A stretch of DNA of 11,518 bases, taken from NCBI GenBank assembly GCA_002496395.1, contig DAJQ01000046.1:17471-28988 (forward strand), in the 5' to 3' direction. Position 1 is the first letter of the stretch; every line of letters starts with the position of its first letter. Below the pieces are notes generated by a model that worked only from the letters and a program-made list of their open reading frames with translations, did no database searches and was not told where the DNA came from. The translations under genes and the position numbers were made by a program. The stretch is from Methanocorpusculaceae archaeon UBA456. GTDB taxonomy: Archaea > Halobacteriota > Methanomicrobia > Methanomicrobiales > Methanocorpusculaceae. Positions 1 through 7,413 of the stretch are shown here, in pieces.

Positions 1-1502
1 TCACCAGTATCTACGATGGTATACAGCGGCCTCTTGAGGTCCTCGTCGAGAAGATGGGGAACTTCATCGAACGTGGTGTCACTGCACCAGGACTTGATCG
101 CTCAAAGAAGTGGGATTTCAAGCCCGTTGTAAAAGCAGGTGACAGAGTCGAGCCTGGCCAGATCATCGGTGAAGTACAGGAAACGAACAAGATGCACCGG
201 GTCATGATCCCGCCCAATGTAAAAGGCGGTGTTGTGAAGGAGATCAAATCAGGATCGTTTACCGTTGATGAGACGGTGATCGTCCTTGATGATGGATCCG
301 AATATCCGATGATGCAGAAGTGGCCGGTTCGTGTGCCACGACCTGTAAAAGAGAAGAAGAACCCGAAGATCCCGCTGAACACAGGACAGCGTATCCTTGA
401 CGGTCTCTTCCCGATCGCAAAGGGTGGAACGGCAGCCATTCCAGGACCATTCGGTTCAGGAAAGACGGTTACCCAGCAGCAGCTTGCAAAATGGTCTGAT
501 GCAGAGATCGTTGTCTACATCGGCTGTGGTGAGCGTGGCAACGAGATGACCGAGGTACTGACCGAGTTCCCGCATCTCGACGATCCAAAGACCGGAAAGC
601 CCCTGATGGAGCGGACGGTTCTGATCGCAAACACCTCGAACATGCCTGTTGCGGCCCGTGAAGCATCGGTTTATACCGGTATCACCATCGCGGAATATTT
701 CCGTGATATGGGCTATGATGTCTCCCTGATGGCAGACTCGACCTCCCGCTGGGCAGAAGCGATGCGTGAGATCTCAAGCCGTCTTGAAGAGATGCCCGGT
801 GAAGAAGGGTATCCTGCATACCTTGCAGCCAGGCTCTCGGAGTTCTATGAGCGTGCAGGTCTTGTCGAGACACTGGCAGGCGGTTCAGGCTCTGTCTCTG
901 TCATCGGTGCGGTCTCCCCGCCAGGTGGTGACTTCTCCGAGCCGGTTACCCAGAATACACTCCGTATCGTGAAGGTCTTCTGGGCACTTGATGCCAAGCT
1001 CTCGCAGCGGCGTCACTTCCCGGCTATCAACTGGCTGAACTCATACTCGCTGTACCTTGACCAGCTCCATGACTACTATGACGAACATGTATCTCCCGAA
1101 TGGAACAAGCTCCGTTCATGGGCGATGGAAGTTCTTCAGAAGGAGTCTGAGCTTCAGGAGATCGTTCAGCTCGTCGGATCCGATGCACTCCCTGAATCGG
1201 AACAGATCACCATCGAAGTGGCACGTATGCTTCGTGAGATCTTCCTCCAGCAGAATGCATTCGATGATGTCGATACCTACTGTGACATGACCAAACAGTT
1301 CGATATCATGAAGACGATCAAGGTCTATGCCGATGCAGCATATGCCGCACAGGCAGCAGGTGTTAGCCCTGCACAGATCATCTCTGTCAAGGCAAAGTCT
1401 GATCTTCCACAGATCAAGTTCGTCCGCGACTACAAGCCAATGCTTGATGAGATTCTTAAGAGCATGGAATCTGAGTTCACAACACTGAGGGCAGGAGCAT
1501 GA
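1..1502 (+). CDS. atpA: A-type ATP synthase catalytic subunit A (5' partial)
   Basis: This is the nucleotide-binding catalytic subunit of the A1 head of the archaeal A1Ao ATP synthase, which couples membrane ion flow to ATP synthesis on the cytoplasmic face. The reading frame is open from base 3 and starts TSIYDGIQRPL, a conserved family stretch, so the gene begins before the window; about 80 to 90 N-terminal residues appear missing. Numbered from the internal Met at base 54, the P-loop GPFGSGKT lies at 131-138, GERGNE with the catalytic Glu at 159-164, and the Walker B strand SLMADSTSRWAEA at 224-236. The non-homologous insert typical of A-type catalytic subunits lies before the P-loop. No intein interrupts the P-loop, a site where some archaeal homologues carry one. 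Its TGA overlaps the ATG of the next gene (ATGA), so translation is probably coupled. Identity is very secure. Confidence 0.98.
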   Translation, partial: TSIYDGIQRPLEVLVEKMGNFIERGVTAPGLDRSKKWDFKPVVKAGDRVEPGQIIGEVQETNKMHRVMIPPNVKGGVVKEIKSGSFTVDETVIVLDDGSEYPMMQKWPVRVPRPVKEKKNPKIPLNTGQRILDGLFPIAKGGTAAIPGPFGSGKTVTQQQLAKWSDAEIVVYIGCGERGNEMTEVLTEFPHLDDPKTGKPLMERTVLIANTSNMPVAAREASVYTGITIAEYFRDMGYDVSLMADSTSRWAEAMREISSRLEEMPGEEGYPAYLAARLSEFYERAGLVETLAGGSGSVSVIGAVSPPGGDFSEPVTQNTLRIVKVFWALDAKLSQRRHFPAINWLNSYSLYLDQLHDYYDEHVSPEWNKLRSWAMEVLQKESELQEIVQLVGSDALPESEQITIEVARMLREIFLQQNAFDDVDTYCDMTKQFDIMKTIKVYADAAYAAQAAGVSPAQIISVKAKSDLPQIKFVRDYKPMLDEILKSMESEFTTLRAGA

Positions 1503-2875
1503 AGGAATATAAGACAGTTACAAAGATCGCAGGCCCGCTCGTCTTCGTTGAGAAGACCGAGCCGGTCGGGTACCAGGAACTGGTCAATATTGTGCTCTCC
1601 GATGGAACTGTGAAACGTGGTCAGGTTCTTGATACAAGTGACGATCTCGTCGTTGTTCAGGTCTTTGAGACGACTGCCGGTATCGGCAGGGATTCGGGGA
1701 TCCGGTTCCTTGGCGAAGCGATCAAGATGCCTGTTGGAAAGGAGATGCTCGGCCGTATCCTCTCTGGAGGCGGAAAGCCGATCGACGGCGGTCCCGAGAT
1801 CGTTCCCGAGAAGAGGCTTGACATCACCGGTGCTGCAATCAACCCGTATGCACGTGGCAATCCAAAGGATTTCATCCAGACGGGTATCTCCACTATCGAC
1901 GGGACAAATACCCTTGTTCGTGGTCAGAAGCTCCCGATCTTCTCAGGATCGGGTCTTCCGCACAATGATATTGCGCTCCAGATTGCCCGCCAGTCAAAGG
2001 TGCCGGGATCGACTGAGTCGTTCGCTGTCGTCTTTGCTGCGATGGGTATCACCAAGGAAGAAGCCAACCACTTCATGGAGGACTTTGAGCGGACTGGTGC
2101 ACTTGAGCGTGCGGTTGTTTTCCTTAACCTTGCAGACGATCCTGCGGTTGAGCGTATCATCACCCCGCGTCTTGCACTGACTACCGCTGAGTACCTTGCA
2201 TATGAGCTTGGGTACCATGTGCTCGTCATTTTGACGGACATGACCAACTACTGTGAGGCGCTCCGTCAGATTGGTGCAGCTCGTGAAGAGGTGCCTGGAC
2301 GTCGTGGATATCCGGGATACATGTATACCGATCTTGCGTGCATCTACGAGCGTGCAGGTATCATTAAGGGAGTCCAGGGTTCTGTTACCCAGATTCCGAT
2401 TCTGACGATGCCCGGTGACGATATCACCCACCCGATTCCTGACCTGACCGGCTACATCACCGAAGGTCAGATTGTGGTCTCCCGTGAACTCCACAGGAAG
2501 GGTATCTACCCTCCGATCAACGTTCTTCCGTCGCTGTCACGTCTGATGAACCTTGGTATCGGAGAAGGGTTAACCCGTGACGACCACAAGAAGGTCTCGG
2601 ATCAGTTGTATGCAGGATATGCAGAAGGAAACGATCTCCGTGGTCTTGTCGCTATCGTCGGAAAGGATGCACTTTCAGAACGTGATCGGCTCTTCCTCGA
2701 GGTTGCGGATTACTTCGAGGACCAGTTTGTCCGCCAGGGAATCAATGAAGACCGATCGATTGCCGAGACCCTTGATGTCGGCTGGTCACTTCTGGCAACA
2801 CTGCCTGAGGAGCAGCTCGTCAGGATTGACCGTGACCTGATCAAGAAGTATCATCCGAAATACCGGAAGGAGTAA
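1499..2875 (+). CDS. atpB: A-type ATP synthase subunit B
   Basis: This is the non-catalytic nucleotide-binding subunit that alternates with subunit A in the A1 hexamer. The 458-residue length is normal for archaeal B subunits. It opens with the beta-barrel MKEYKTVTKIAGPLVFV. At 150-157 it has GSGLPHND where the catalytic subunit has its P-loop, which marks it as B rather than A. The strand VLVILTDMTNYCEALR follows at 241-256 and VPGRRGYPGYMYTDLA at 265-280. The start is set by the ATGA overlap with subunit A and by GAGGG at 1487-1491, seven bases ahead of the ATG. It is part of the same transcript as subunits A and D. Nothing about it looks unusual. Confidence 0.98.
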   Translation: MKEYKTVTKIAGPLVFVEKTEPVGYQELVNIVLSDGTVKRGQVLDTSDDLVVVQVFETTAGIGRDSGIRFLGEAIKMPVGKEMLGRILSGGGKPIDGGPEIVPEKRLDITGAAINPYARGNPKDFIQTGISTIDGTNTLVRGQKLPIFSGSGLPHNDIALQIARQSKVPGSTESFAVVFAAMGITKEEANHFMEDFERTGALERAVVFLNLADDPAVERIITPRLALTTAEYLAYELGYHVLVILTDMTNYCEALRQIGAAREEVPGRRGYPGYMYTDLACIYERAGIIKGVQGSVTQIPILTMPGDDITHPIPDLTGYITEGQIVVSRELHRKGIYPPINVLPSLSRLMNLGIGEGLTRDDHKKVSDQLYAGYAEGNDLRGLVAIVGKDALSERDRLFLEVADYFEDQFVRQGINEDRSIAETLDVGWSLLATLPEEQLVRIDRDLIKKYHPKYRKE

Positions 2876-2881
2876 CCTGCC

Positions 2882-3511
2882 ATGGCGCTCCGCGATGTAA
2901 AGCCGACCAGATCTGAACTGATTGCCCTGAAAAGGCGTATCAAGCTCTCTGAGCGCGGCTACAAGCTCCTGAAGATGAAACGGGACGGGCTTATCCTTGA
3001 GTTCTTCAAGATCCTTGAACAGGCCAAGGATACCCGTGACGAACTCGTACGGAAGTATGAGCGGGCGCAGGAGATGATCGCCATCGCAGACACAGTCGAA
3101 GGCGCTATCGGTGTCAAGGCGGCTGCCTTCTCGGTCGGGGATGTCCCCCGGATCGAGCTGAAGAGCAAGAACATCATGGGTGTTGTCGTACCTGAGATTC
3201 AATCCTCAAGTGTACGAAAGGGCCCGACCGAGCGTGGGTATGGTATTATCGGTACCTCCTCGGTCATCGATGAGGCAGCAGATGCCTTCGAGGATCTCCT
3301 CGAATCAATCATCCACAGTGCCGAGATCGAGACGACGATGAAGCGGCTGCTGGATGAGATCGAGAGCACCAAGCGGCGTGTGAATGCGCTTGAGTTCAAG
3401 GTAATCCCTGAGCTCACCGAGGCACGCGATTTCATCAAGATGCGTCTTGATGAGATGGAGCGTGAAGAACTCTTCCGCTTAAAGAAGATCAAGGCCCGAT
3501 CTCAGGCCTGA
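2882..3511 (+). CDS. atpD: A-type ATP synthase subunit D (central stalk)
   Basis: This is the coiled-coil rotor shaft subunit that links the A1 head to the membrane ring through subunits C and F. The 209-residue length fits the family. The N-terminal signature VKPTRSELIALKRRIKLSER is clear, and charged, heptad-like helices at about 5-75 and 130-205 are separated by a less helical middle, as expected for the hairpin-shaped D subunit. It starts six bases after the atpB stop with a strong SD, GGAAGGAG at 2865-2872, which runs into that stop codon. It is the last gene of the cluster here and is followed by a T6 run. The identity is secure. The symbol atpD follows archaeal usage, not the bacterial F-type beta subunit. 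Confidence 0.97.
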   Translation: MALRDVKPTRSELIALKRRIKLSERGYKLLKMKRDGLILEFFKILEQAKDTRDELVRKYERAQEMIAIADTVEGAIGVKAAAFSVGDVPRIELKSKNIMGVVVPEIQSSSVRKGPTERGYGIIGTSSVIDEAADAFEDLLESIIHSAEIETTMKRLLDEIESTKRRVNALEFKVIPELTEARDFIKMRLDEMEREELFRLKKIKARSQA

Positions 3512-3526
3512 TCATCTCTTTTTTCG
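3493..3526 (+). terminator. T-rich terminator after the ATP synthase operon
   Basis: A TTTTTT run at 3519-3524 lies eight bases past the atpD stop. Archaeal RNA polymerase commonly stops at such runs. Just before it are a weak stem, AGGCC at 3492-3496 with GGCCT at 3505-3509, and a self-complementary TCAGGCCTGA at 3502-3511. The T-run is the main evidence; the stem may be incidental. Confidence 0.55.
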
Positions 3527-3556
3527 TTCCATGATCGGTGTTGGAACAAATCCGCA

Positions 3557-3603
3557 ATTAATAATGTCTTCCTCTTCATAATGTATACATGGAGTTCGGG
3601 AGG
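3557..3603 (+). promoter_or_regulatory. Probable pgk promoter and ribosome binding site
   Basis: An A/T-rich TATA-like stretch, TTAATAAT, lies at about 3558-3565 and would place transcription start near 3588. GGGAGG at 3598-3603 follows, seven bases ahead of the ATG at 3611. An ATG at 3581 is in frame but has no SD and would lie upstream of this predicted start. The SD therefore decides in favour of 3611. Confidence 0.5.
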
Positions 3604-3610
3604 CTCTTCC

Positions 3611-4825
3611 ATGGTATTTGGTACATTGCAGGATGTTGAGACGAAGGGAAAGACCGTTCTTGTCAGGGTGGACTTTAACTCCCCGATGGATCCTTCATCC
3701 GAGACAATCCTTGACGATAAGCGGTTTCGTGAGCATATCCCGACGATTCTTGCTCTTGAAGATGCGAAAGTGGTGATCCTTACCCACCAGAGCCGTCCCG
3801 GCAAAAAGGATTTTACTACACTCAAATCTCATGCAGAAAAACTCGAACGGCTTATCCGGAGGCCTGTTACCTATATTGATGATATACTCGGGAGATCCGC
3901 CCGCGAGGCCATCTCTTCACTCCGGAGTGGTGAGGTGATGATGCTCGAGAATCTCCGTTTTAATGCAGAGGAGAACCTCACGATGAAGCCAGAAGAAGCA
4001 AAGAAGACGCATATTGTCCGAATGCTTTCCGAGAGGGGTGATCTCTTTGTCAATGATGCCTTCGGCACCGCGCATCGTTCGCAACCGACGATGGTAGGGC
4101 TCCCGATGGCGATGAAGTCGGTTGCCGGGCTCCTGATGGAACGCGAGGTCTCCATGCTCTCAAAGGTCTTCTCAGGTGCACCCCACCCGATCACCTTCAT
4201 TCTGGGCGGTACCAAAGTGGATGACTCGATTGCGGTTGCAGAGCATGTGCTGACAAACGGGATTGCGGATCAGATCCTGGCGATCGGGGTTGTCGGGAAT
4301 ATCTTCCTTGCCGCATCCGAAATCGAGATCGGGCATCCGTCCCGCCAGCTGATCGAAAGTCTTGGCTATTCCGGCGAAATTGAGAAGGCAAAGCGGATCC
4401 TCTCATCATATGGCACACAGGTGATGATGCCTGAGTTCGTTGCGGTGCGGGAGGATGGGCAGCGGGTGGAGTATCCGGTTGATCGGATACCAGAAGATGC
4501 TCCGATCCTCGATCTCGGGAGTGGCTCGATACAGTCCATGGTCCAACTGATACAATCCCAGGGTACAATCGTCTTCAATGGTCCGGCAGGTGTCTTTGAG
4601 GATCCGGATTTTGCTATTGGCACCTATGAGCTTATCCGTGCCGCATCAACTGTTGAGTTCTCGGTTGTCGGCGGAGGGCATACCGCAACGGTGATTGAGA
4701 AGATGGGTCTTGAATCATCATACTCGCATCTCTCCACAGGTGGGGGAGCCTGCATCGAGTTCCTCACCGGCAAGAAACTGCCTGCGGTAGCGGCACTGGA
4801 GGCATCCTGGGAGCTCTTTGGTTAA
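3611..4825 (+). CDS. pgk: Phosphoglycerate kinase
   Basis: This cytosolic enzyme moves phosphate between 1,3-bisphosphoglycerate plus ADP and 3-phosphoglycerate plus ATP. In methanogens it mostly serves gluconeogenesis. The 404-residue length fits archaeal forms. Visible motifs are VLVRVDFN at 16-23 (substrate-binding N domain), THQSRPG at 58-64, FVNDAFGTAHR at 146-156, GGTKVDDS at 199-206, FNGPAGVFE at 322-330, the glycine-rich nucleotide loop GGGHTAT at 354-360, and STGGGA at 375-380. Some positions differ from bacterial enzymes, for example THQ instead of SHL/SHQ and GGT instead of GGA, as seen in divergent archaeal forms. The start at 3611 is chosen from the SD GGGAGG seven bases upstream; the in-frame ATG at 3581 would add ten residues with no family similarity. 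It ends in a hairpin and faces the next gene. Confidence 0.97.
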   Translation: MVFGTLQDVETKGKTVLVRVDFNSPMDPSSETILDDKRFREHIPTILALEDAKVVILTHQSRPGKKDFTTLKSHAEKLERLIRRPVTYIDDILGRSAREAISSLRSGEVMMLENLRFNAEENLTMKPEEAKKTHIVRMLSERGDLFVNDAFGTAHRSQPTMVGLPMAMKSVAGLLMEREVSMLSKVFSGAPHPITFILGGTKVDDSIAVAEHVLTNGIADQILAIGVVGNIFLAASEIEIGHPSRQLIESLGYSGEIEKAKRILSSYGTQVMMPEFVAVREDGQRVEYPVDRIPEDAPILDLGSGSIQSMVQLIQSQGTIVFNGPAGVFEDPDFAIGTYELIRAASTVEFSVVGGGHTATVIEKMGLESSYSHLSTGGGACIEFLTGKKLPAVAALEASWELFG

Positions 4826-4835
4826 GAGCTCCTTT
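4810..4835 (+). terminator. Hairpin terminator overlapping the pgk stop
   Basis: GGAGCTCTT at 4810-4818 and AAGAGCTCC at 4824-4832 form a perfect nine-base stem with the five-base loop TGGTT. The stop codon TAA at 4823-4825 sits at the loop/stem edge. TTT follows at once, and the next 25 bases are T-rich. It lies at a convergent junction, so it may serve both strands. Confidence 0.6.
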
Positions 4836-4841
4836 AGAACC

Positions 4842-5384
4842 TCATTCTTTTGTGTTTTCCACTACCTCATCGACAATGGAACTGATCTGCGTGAGGAGGA
4901 GGGGATCCAGCCCCTTCTCGGCACTCAGGTAGACTGCCCTGATATCGAGGAGCCGGATCTTGTTGGTGATGAAATGCATGAATTTTGAGATATTCGGTGA
5001 GGAGAGATAGATCAGGAGGGTGCTGATCGAGTCAAAGATGAGTGCTGTATCGCCTTCTCTCTTCTTGAGAGCTTCAGAAATGGCAATACCGAGTTCTGTG
5101 AGATTTCCTGGGTTTGAGGTGAATGTGGTATTGAGCTGTTCGGCAGGCACTTTTCCAAGCGAATATTTTGTAATTGCATCGATGAAATGGATGCGATCCA
5201 TTGGAATATCGTTCTTTGTGTAGAGTTTTGTCAGGAGTGATGAGGGGATATTTGTGGTGACGATGATGCAGTCATAGTCTTTCCCGGTCAGGCTTGTGAC
5301 AATCTCCAGATTGGTCTGTTTCAACCGGGCCGGATCAGATATATAGAGGAATATTCCCGATTCCTCTGTCTCTATTCCATCCAT
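4842..5384 (-). CDS. RecA/KaiC-like protein without a P-loop (DUF7504-type)
   Basis: The 180-residue protein resembles the degenerate RecA/KaiC-superfamily proteins that are common in methanogens and haloarchaea next to sensor genes. The strand ALIFDSISTLLIYL at 114-127 matches a KaiC Walker B strand, and the alternation of hydrophobic strands (IFLYISD 11-17, CIIVTTN 39-45, AVYLSAE 150-156) fits a RecA fold. No GxxxxGKT P-loop is present near the N-terminus, where IFLYISDPARLKQTN stands instead, so ATP binding in the usual way is unlikely. It starts two bases after the stop position of the PAS gene region (TAA at 5391-5389), and its SD GAGGAG lies inside the last codons of that gene, so the two are cotranscribed. 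A role as a partner or output domain in PAS signalling is inferred. The family name is from memory. Confidence 0.7.
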   Translation of the reverse strand: MDGIETEESGIFLYISDPARLKQTNLEIVTSLTGKDYDCIIVTTNIPSSLLTKLYTKNDIPMDRIHFIDAITKYSLGKVPAEQLNTTFTSNPGNLTELGIAISEALKKREGDTALIFDSISTLLIYLSSPNISKFMHFITNKIRLLDIRAVYLSAEKGLDPLLLTQISSIVDEVVENTKE

Positions 5385-5388
5385 CCGG

Positions 5389-6393
5389 TTACTCCTCTTC
5401 CATCAGGAATTTTCTGTATGATTGCGGGATCTCATCGAGTTCAAGCACAATTGACTGCTGAAGTTCCCTGATATTCTCTATGATCTTCTCGGCATGGCGC
5501 ACCTGGATCATAAGACTTGTATTGAGTTCTTCATCATCGATCTCACCTGCCATGTGAAGATCGGTGATCTCCTCAATCGAGCGTGCGATAATCTCAATCG
5601 GGTTCTTTAAGCGGAGAGCTGCTTCAGTGATGTAGGCAAGGAGTGCCCTTTCAGCCTTTCTGATCTCGGTCAGATCATGCATGATGACGGCGATATCTGT
5701 CGTAATCCCGCGCTCATCAAGGATTGGTGAGAGTGAGAGTGAGAGTTCAATCTCCTCTCCATCTTTTTTGATCCTTCGTGTTTCGATCTGCTCGACCCGC
5801 TCTCCTCTTTGTATTTTTCGAAGTGTCTCAAGATGCTGTTCTTTCAGCTTATCAGGGATGATCCGCTGGATGCTCTCTCCGATCATCTCATCAGCCGTAT
5901 ATCCGAATGTCTCCTCAGCACCCCTATTCCATGAGATGACATGCCCATCCGGTGTCTCGCTGATGATTGGGTCAGATGTTGTCTCGATGATTGCCCCAAG
6001 AATGGCCCTCAGTTCATGAATCTTTTTGATAGAGTCGATGTTTGTGAGAATATGTACTGCACCAACCATCTCCCCATCATCGCCTAAGACCGGATCGATG
6101 GCAACCTGGTACCAGTGAGATCCAAGATTCACCGTGTAGCTCTCACGCTTCTTTGTCTTCTTTGCCTCGATAAACGGGCATCCGCGGATATTTGCTGTTG
6201 TATGGTGGACGACCTGATAACATCGCGATCCGATGATCTCTTCAAGCGGTTTATTAAGAAGTGTTGCAGATGCCGGGTTGGCATGAAGGATGGTGCTGTC
6301 AGGTGAAAGATAGAAGATCGGATCTTCTATCGCATTGAAGGTGCGTTTCAGAATCTCATATTCTGATATTCCGGGCTTTTTCGTATCTGTCAA
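5389..6393 (-). CDS. Double-PAS sensor with degenerate histidine-kinase dimerisation region
   Basis: A cytosolic sensory protein, 334 residues from the chosen TTG, with no membrane segment. PAS 1 covers about 12-125 (AIEDPIFYLSPDSTILHANP) and PAS 2 about 126-250 (DPIISETPDGHVISWNRGAE, IGESIQRIIP, IMHDLTEIRKAE). The C-terminal helices at about 250-320 (YITEAALRLKNPIEII, VRHAEKIIENIREL) look like a HisKA-type dimerisation hairpin. There is no HELRTP-style phospho-His motif and no ATPase domain, so it cannot act as a normal histidine kinase. PAS 1 contains Cys58, His63-His64 and Cys72, a possible metal, haem or redox site. The TTG at 6393 has the SD AGAGGGG five bases upstream and a TATA-like TTTATC at 6439-6434. 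Alternatives are ATG at 6420 and TTG at 6459, which overlaps the upstream stop. It lies just ahead of the P-loop-less KaiC-like gene. Confidence 0.85.
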   Translation of the reverse strand: MTDTKKPGISEYEILKRTFNAIEDPIFYLSPDSTILHANPASATLLNKPLEEIIGSRCYQVVHHTTANIRGCPFIEAKKTKKRESYTVNLGSHWYQVAIDPVLGDDGEMVGAVHILTNIDSIKKIHELRAILGAIIETTSDPIISETPDGHVISWNRGAEETFGYTADEMIGESIQRIIPDKLKEQHLETLRKIQRGERVEQIETRRIKKDGEEIELSLSLSPILDERGITTDIAVIMHDLTEIRKAERALLAYITEAALRLKNPIEIIARSIEEITDLHMAGEIDDEELNTSLMIQVRHAEKIIENIRELQQSIVLELDEIPQSYRKFLMEEE

Positions 6394-6455
6394 TCGAACC
6401 CCTCTGGTATGACTATGCATCGGATTTACACATGATAAACCCTTTGGATTGTCTG

Positions 6456-7076
6456 TCAATTGGGGATTATTGTGACAGCAGTCACCCGCCCCGGCACCGT
6501 CCTCGTGATACGGAGCGGCACACCCCCAAAGGGTGTTATCATCAAGGTAAAGTGCTCCTTTGGATAGAGGGTTTCTGGCAGGGTGATAAGGAGATCGAAT
6601 GTCTCGCCTGCATGGAGGATATCGTCATCATTTGCAGATCCAAACGGGAGATAGCCGTACCGGGAGATGATCGCCCAATCACCGGGATTGAGGGGGGATG
6701 CCTTCTTCTGTGTAAGGAGCGTCTCTCTGCCAGCATCTATGATGGTAATTGAGGTCTGATCCATGTCGATCGCCATATCCCCGATGATCGGTGAGATCGA
6801 TATCTGGATGGCCCCTATTGCATGTACATCAGTCTTCCGTGGCCTGATATCAAAACCCGATACGGTGCGAGGGATGGAGGAGTAGCCGCCGGGATCTCCG
6901 GTCATCCTGACCGAGTCACCGGATTCACGGATCGCCATTGCGACAAGGCCATGCGGGGTGCCGGTCTGATGAGGGATCAGGAGATGCATAAAAAAGGCGG
7001 CAGCAGCACAGACAGCAAGGATGATCAAAATTACTGAGAGGACGGTGATGGCATCATCCTGCTGCCTCTTCTTCAT
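6456..7076 (-). CDS. Orphan archaellin/type IV pilin-like secreted protein
   Basis: A 206-residue protein starting MKKRQQDD, followed by a hydrophobic helix at about 9-34 (AITVLSVILIILAV). A short charged leader before such a helix is typical of class III signal peptides cut by the prepilin peptidase of archaella and archaeal pili. The C-terminal half, from about 88, matches the archaellin pattern: ISISPIIGD, DILHAGETFDLLITLP at 152-167, and FTLMITPFGGVPLRITRTVP at 176-195. That is the usual GE.F.I..P / FT..I.P..G..L.I.RT.P order. It probably forms or decorates a surface filament or pseudopilus. No other archaellum genes are nearby. An upstream in-frame start at 7217 was rejected because the added residues lie across the divergent gene and promoter and do not resemble a signal peptide. 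The exact cleavage point is unclear. Confidence 0.8.
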   Translation of the reverse strand: MKKRQQDDAITVLSVILIILAVCAAAAFFMHLLIPHQTGTPHGLVAMAIRESGDSVRMTGDPGGYSSIPRTVSGFDIRPRKTDVHAIGAIQISISPIIGDMAIDMDQTSITIIDAGRETLLTQKKASPLNPGDWAIISRYGYLPFGSANDDDILHAGETFDLLITLPETLYPKEHFTLMITPFGGVPLRITRTVPGRVTAVTIIPN

Positions 7077-7131
7077 ACAGCTGATCTCTCTTCCGATATT
7101 CTTAAGCCTTCTCCCATCCGTCAGGATATCT
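7077..7131. promoter_or_regulatory. Divergent promoter region, archaellin-like gene and thiol operon
   Basis: This 55-base gap separates two divergent genes. It contains the A/T-rich stretch GATATTCTTAAG at about 7095-7106, the only TATA-like sequence here. AGGA at 7123-7126 is a weak SD for the + strand gene. No clear operator was seen. Confidence 0.35.
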
Positions 7132-7413
7132 ATGGAATATACTGTTGTTGACGGAGAAGAGCGGGGCGATCTGGTGCTGTATGCCCTCTCCACCTGCCGG
7201 TGGTGTGCGATGACCAAAGAACTGCTCCAGAGCCTGAAGGTGAAGTTTCGGTATGTCTATGCGGATCTCCTCTCCCCCGAAGAGATTGAGGTGGCAATAA
7301 GTGAGGTGGAGCGTTTCAACCCGGCGGGATCGTTTCCGACACTCGTGATCAATGGAAAAGAAGCAATCGTCGGATATAAGGAAGCCGAGATCAGGAAGGT
7401 GTTTGAGAGATGA
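7132..7413 (+). CDS. Glutaredoxin-like thiol-disulfide oxidoreductase
   Basis: A 93-residue thioredoxin-fold protein of glutaredoxin/NrdH type. The first strand DLVLYALS at 13-20 leads into the active site CRWC at 22-25. The cis-proline strand is SFPTLVING at 67-75, and the GYKEAEI at 81-87 corresponds to the usual G..E..I helix start. Arg-Trp between the cysteines differs from the CPYC of classical glutaredoxins, so the redox partner may be the reductase behind it instead of glutathione, which methanogens lack. The ATG at 7132 is preferred: AGGA lies five bases upstream, and the 37 extra residues from an in-frame ATG at 7021 would overlap the divergent gene. Its TGA overlaps the next ATG (ATGA). 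It likely shuttles electrons to disulfide substrates. Confidence 0.88.
   Translation: MEYTVVDGEERGDLVLYALSTCRWCAMTKELLQSLKVKFRYVYADLLSPEEIEVAISEVERFNPAGSFPTLVINGKEAIVGYKEAEIRKVFER

Noticed and set aside
444..467. Possible intein at the subunit A P-loop
   Set aside because: The P-loop is continuous (GPFGSGKT) with no insertion.
1617..2180. Long open frame of 187 codons on the + strand inside atpB
   Set aside because: It is a shifted-frame shadow of a highly conserved gene; its product is rich in Ser and Arg with no recognisable motif.
1994..2494. Antisense open frame of 166 codons across atpB
   Set aside because: Codon bias of the sense gene keeps the opposite frame open; no SD, promoter or family resemblance.
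3581..3610. Upstream in-frame ATG for pgk
   Set aside because: It has no SD, adds residues outside the family alignment, and overlaps the leader that carries the SD of the ATG at 3611.
7021..7131. Longer N-terminus for the glutaredoxin-like protein, with a hydrophobic stretch
   Set aside because: The apparent signal-like stretch is read from the divergent promoter and the antisense of the pilin helix; the core fold starts at 7132.
7077..7217. Longer N-terminus for the archaellin-like protein
   Set aside because: It would overlap the divergent gene and bury the leader peptide that defines the family.
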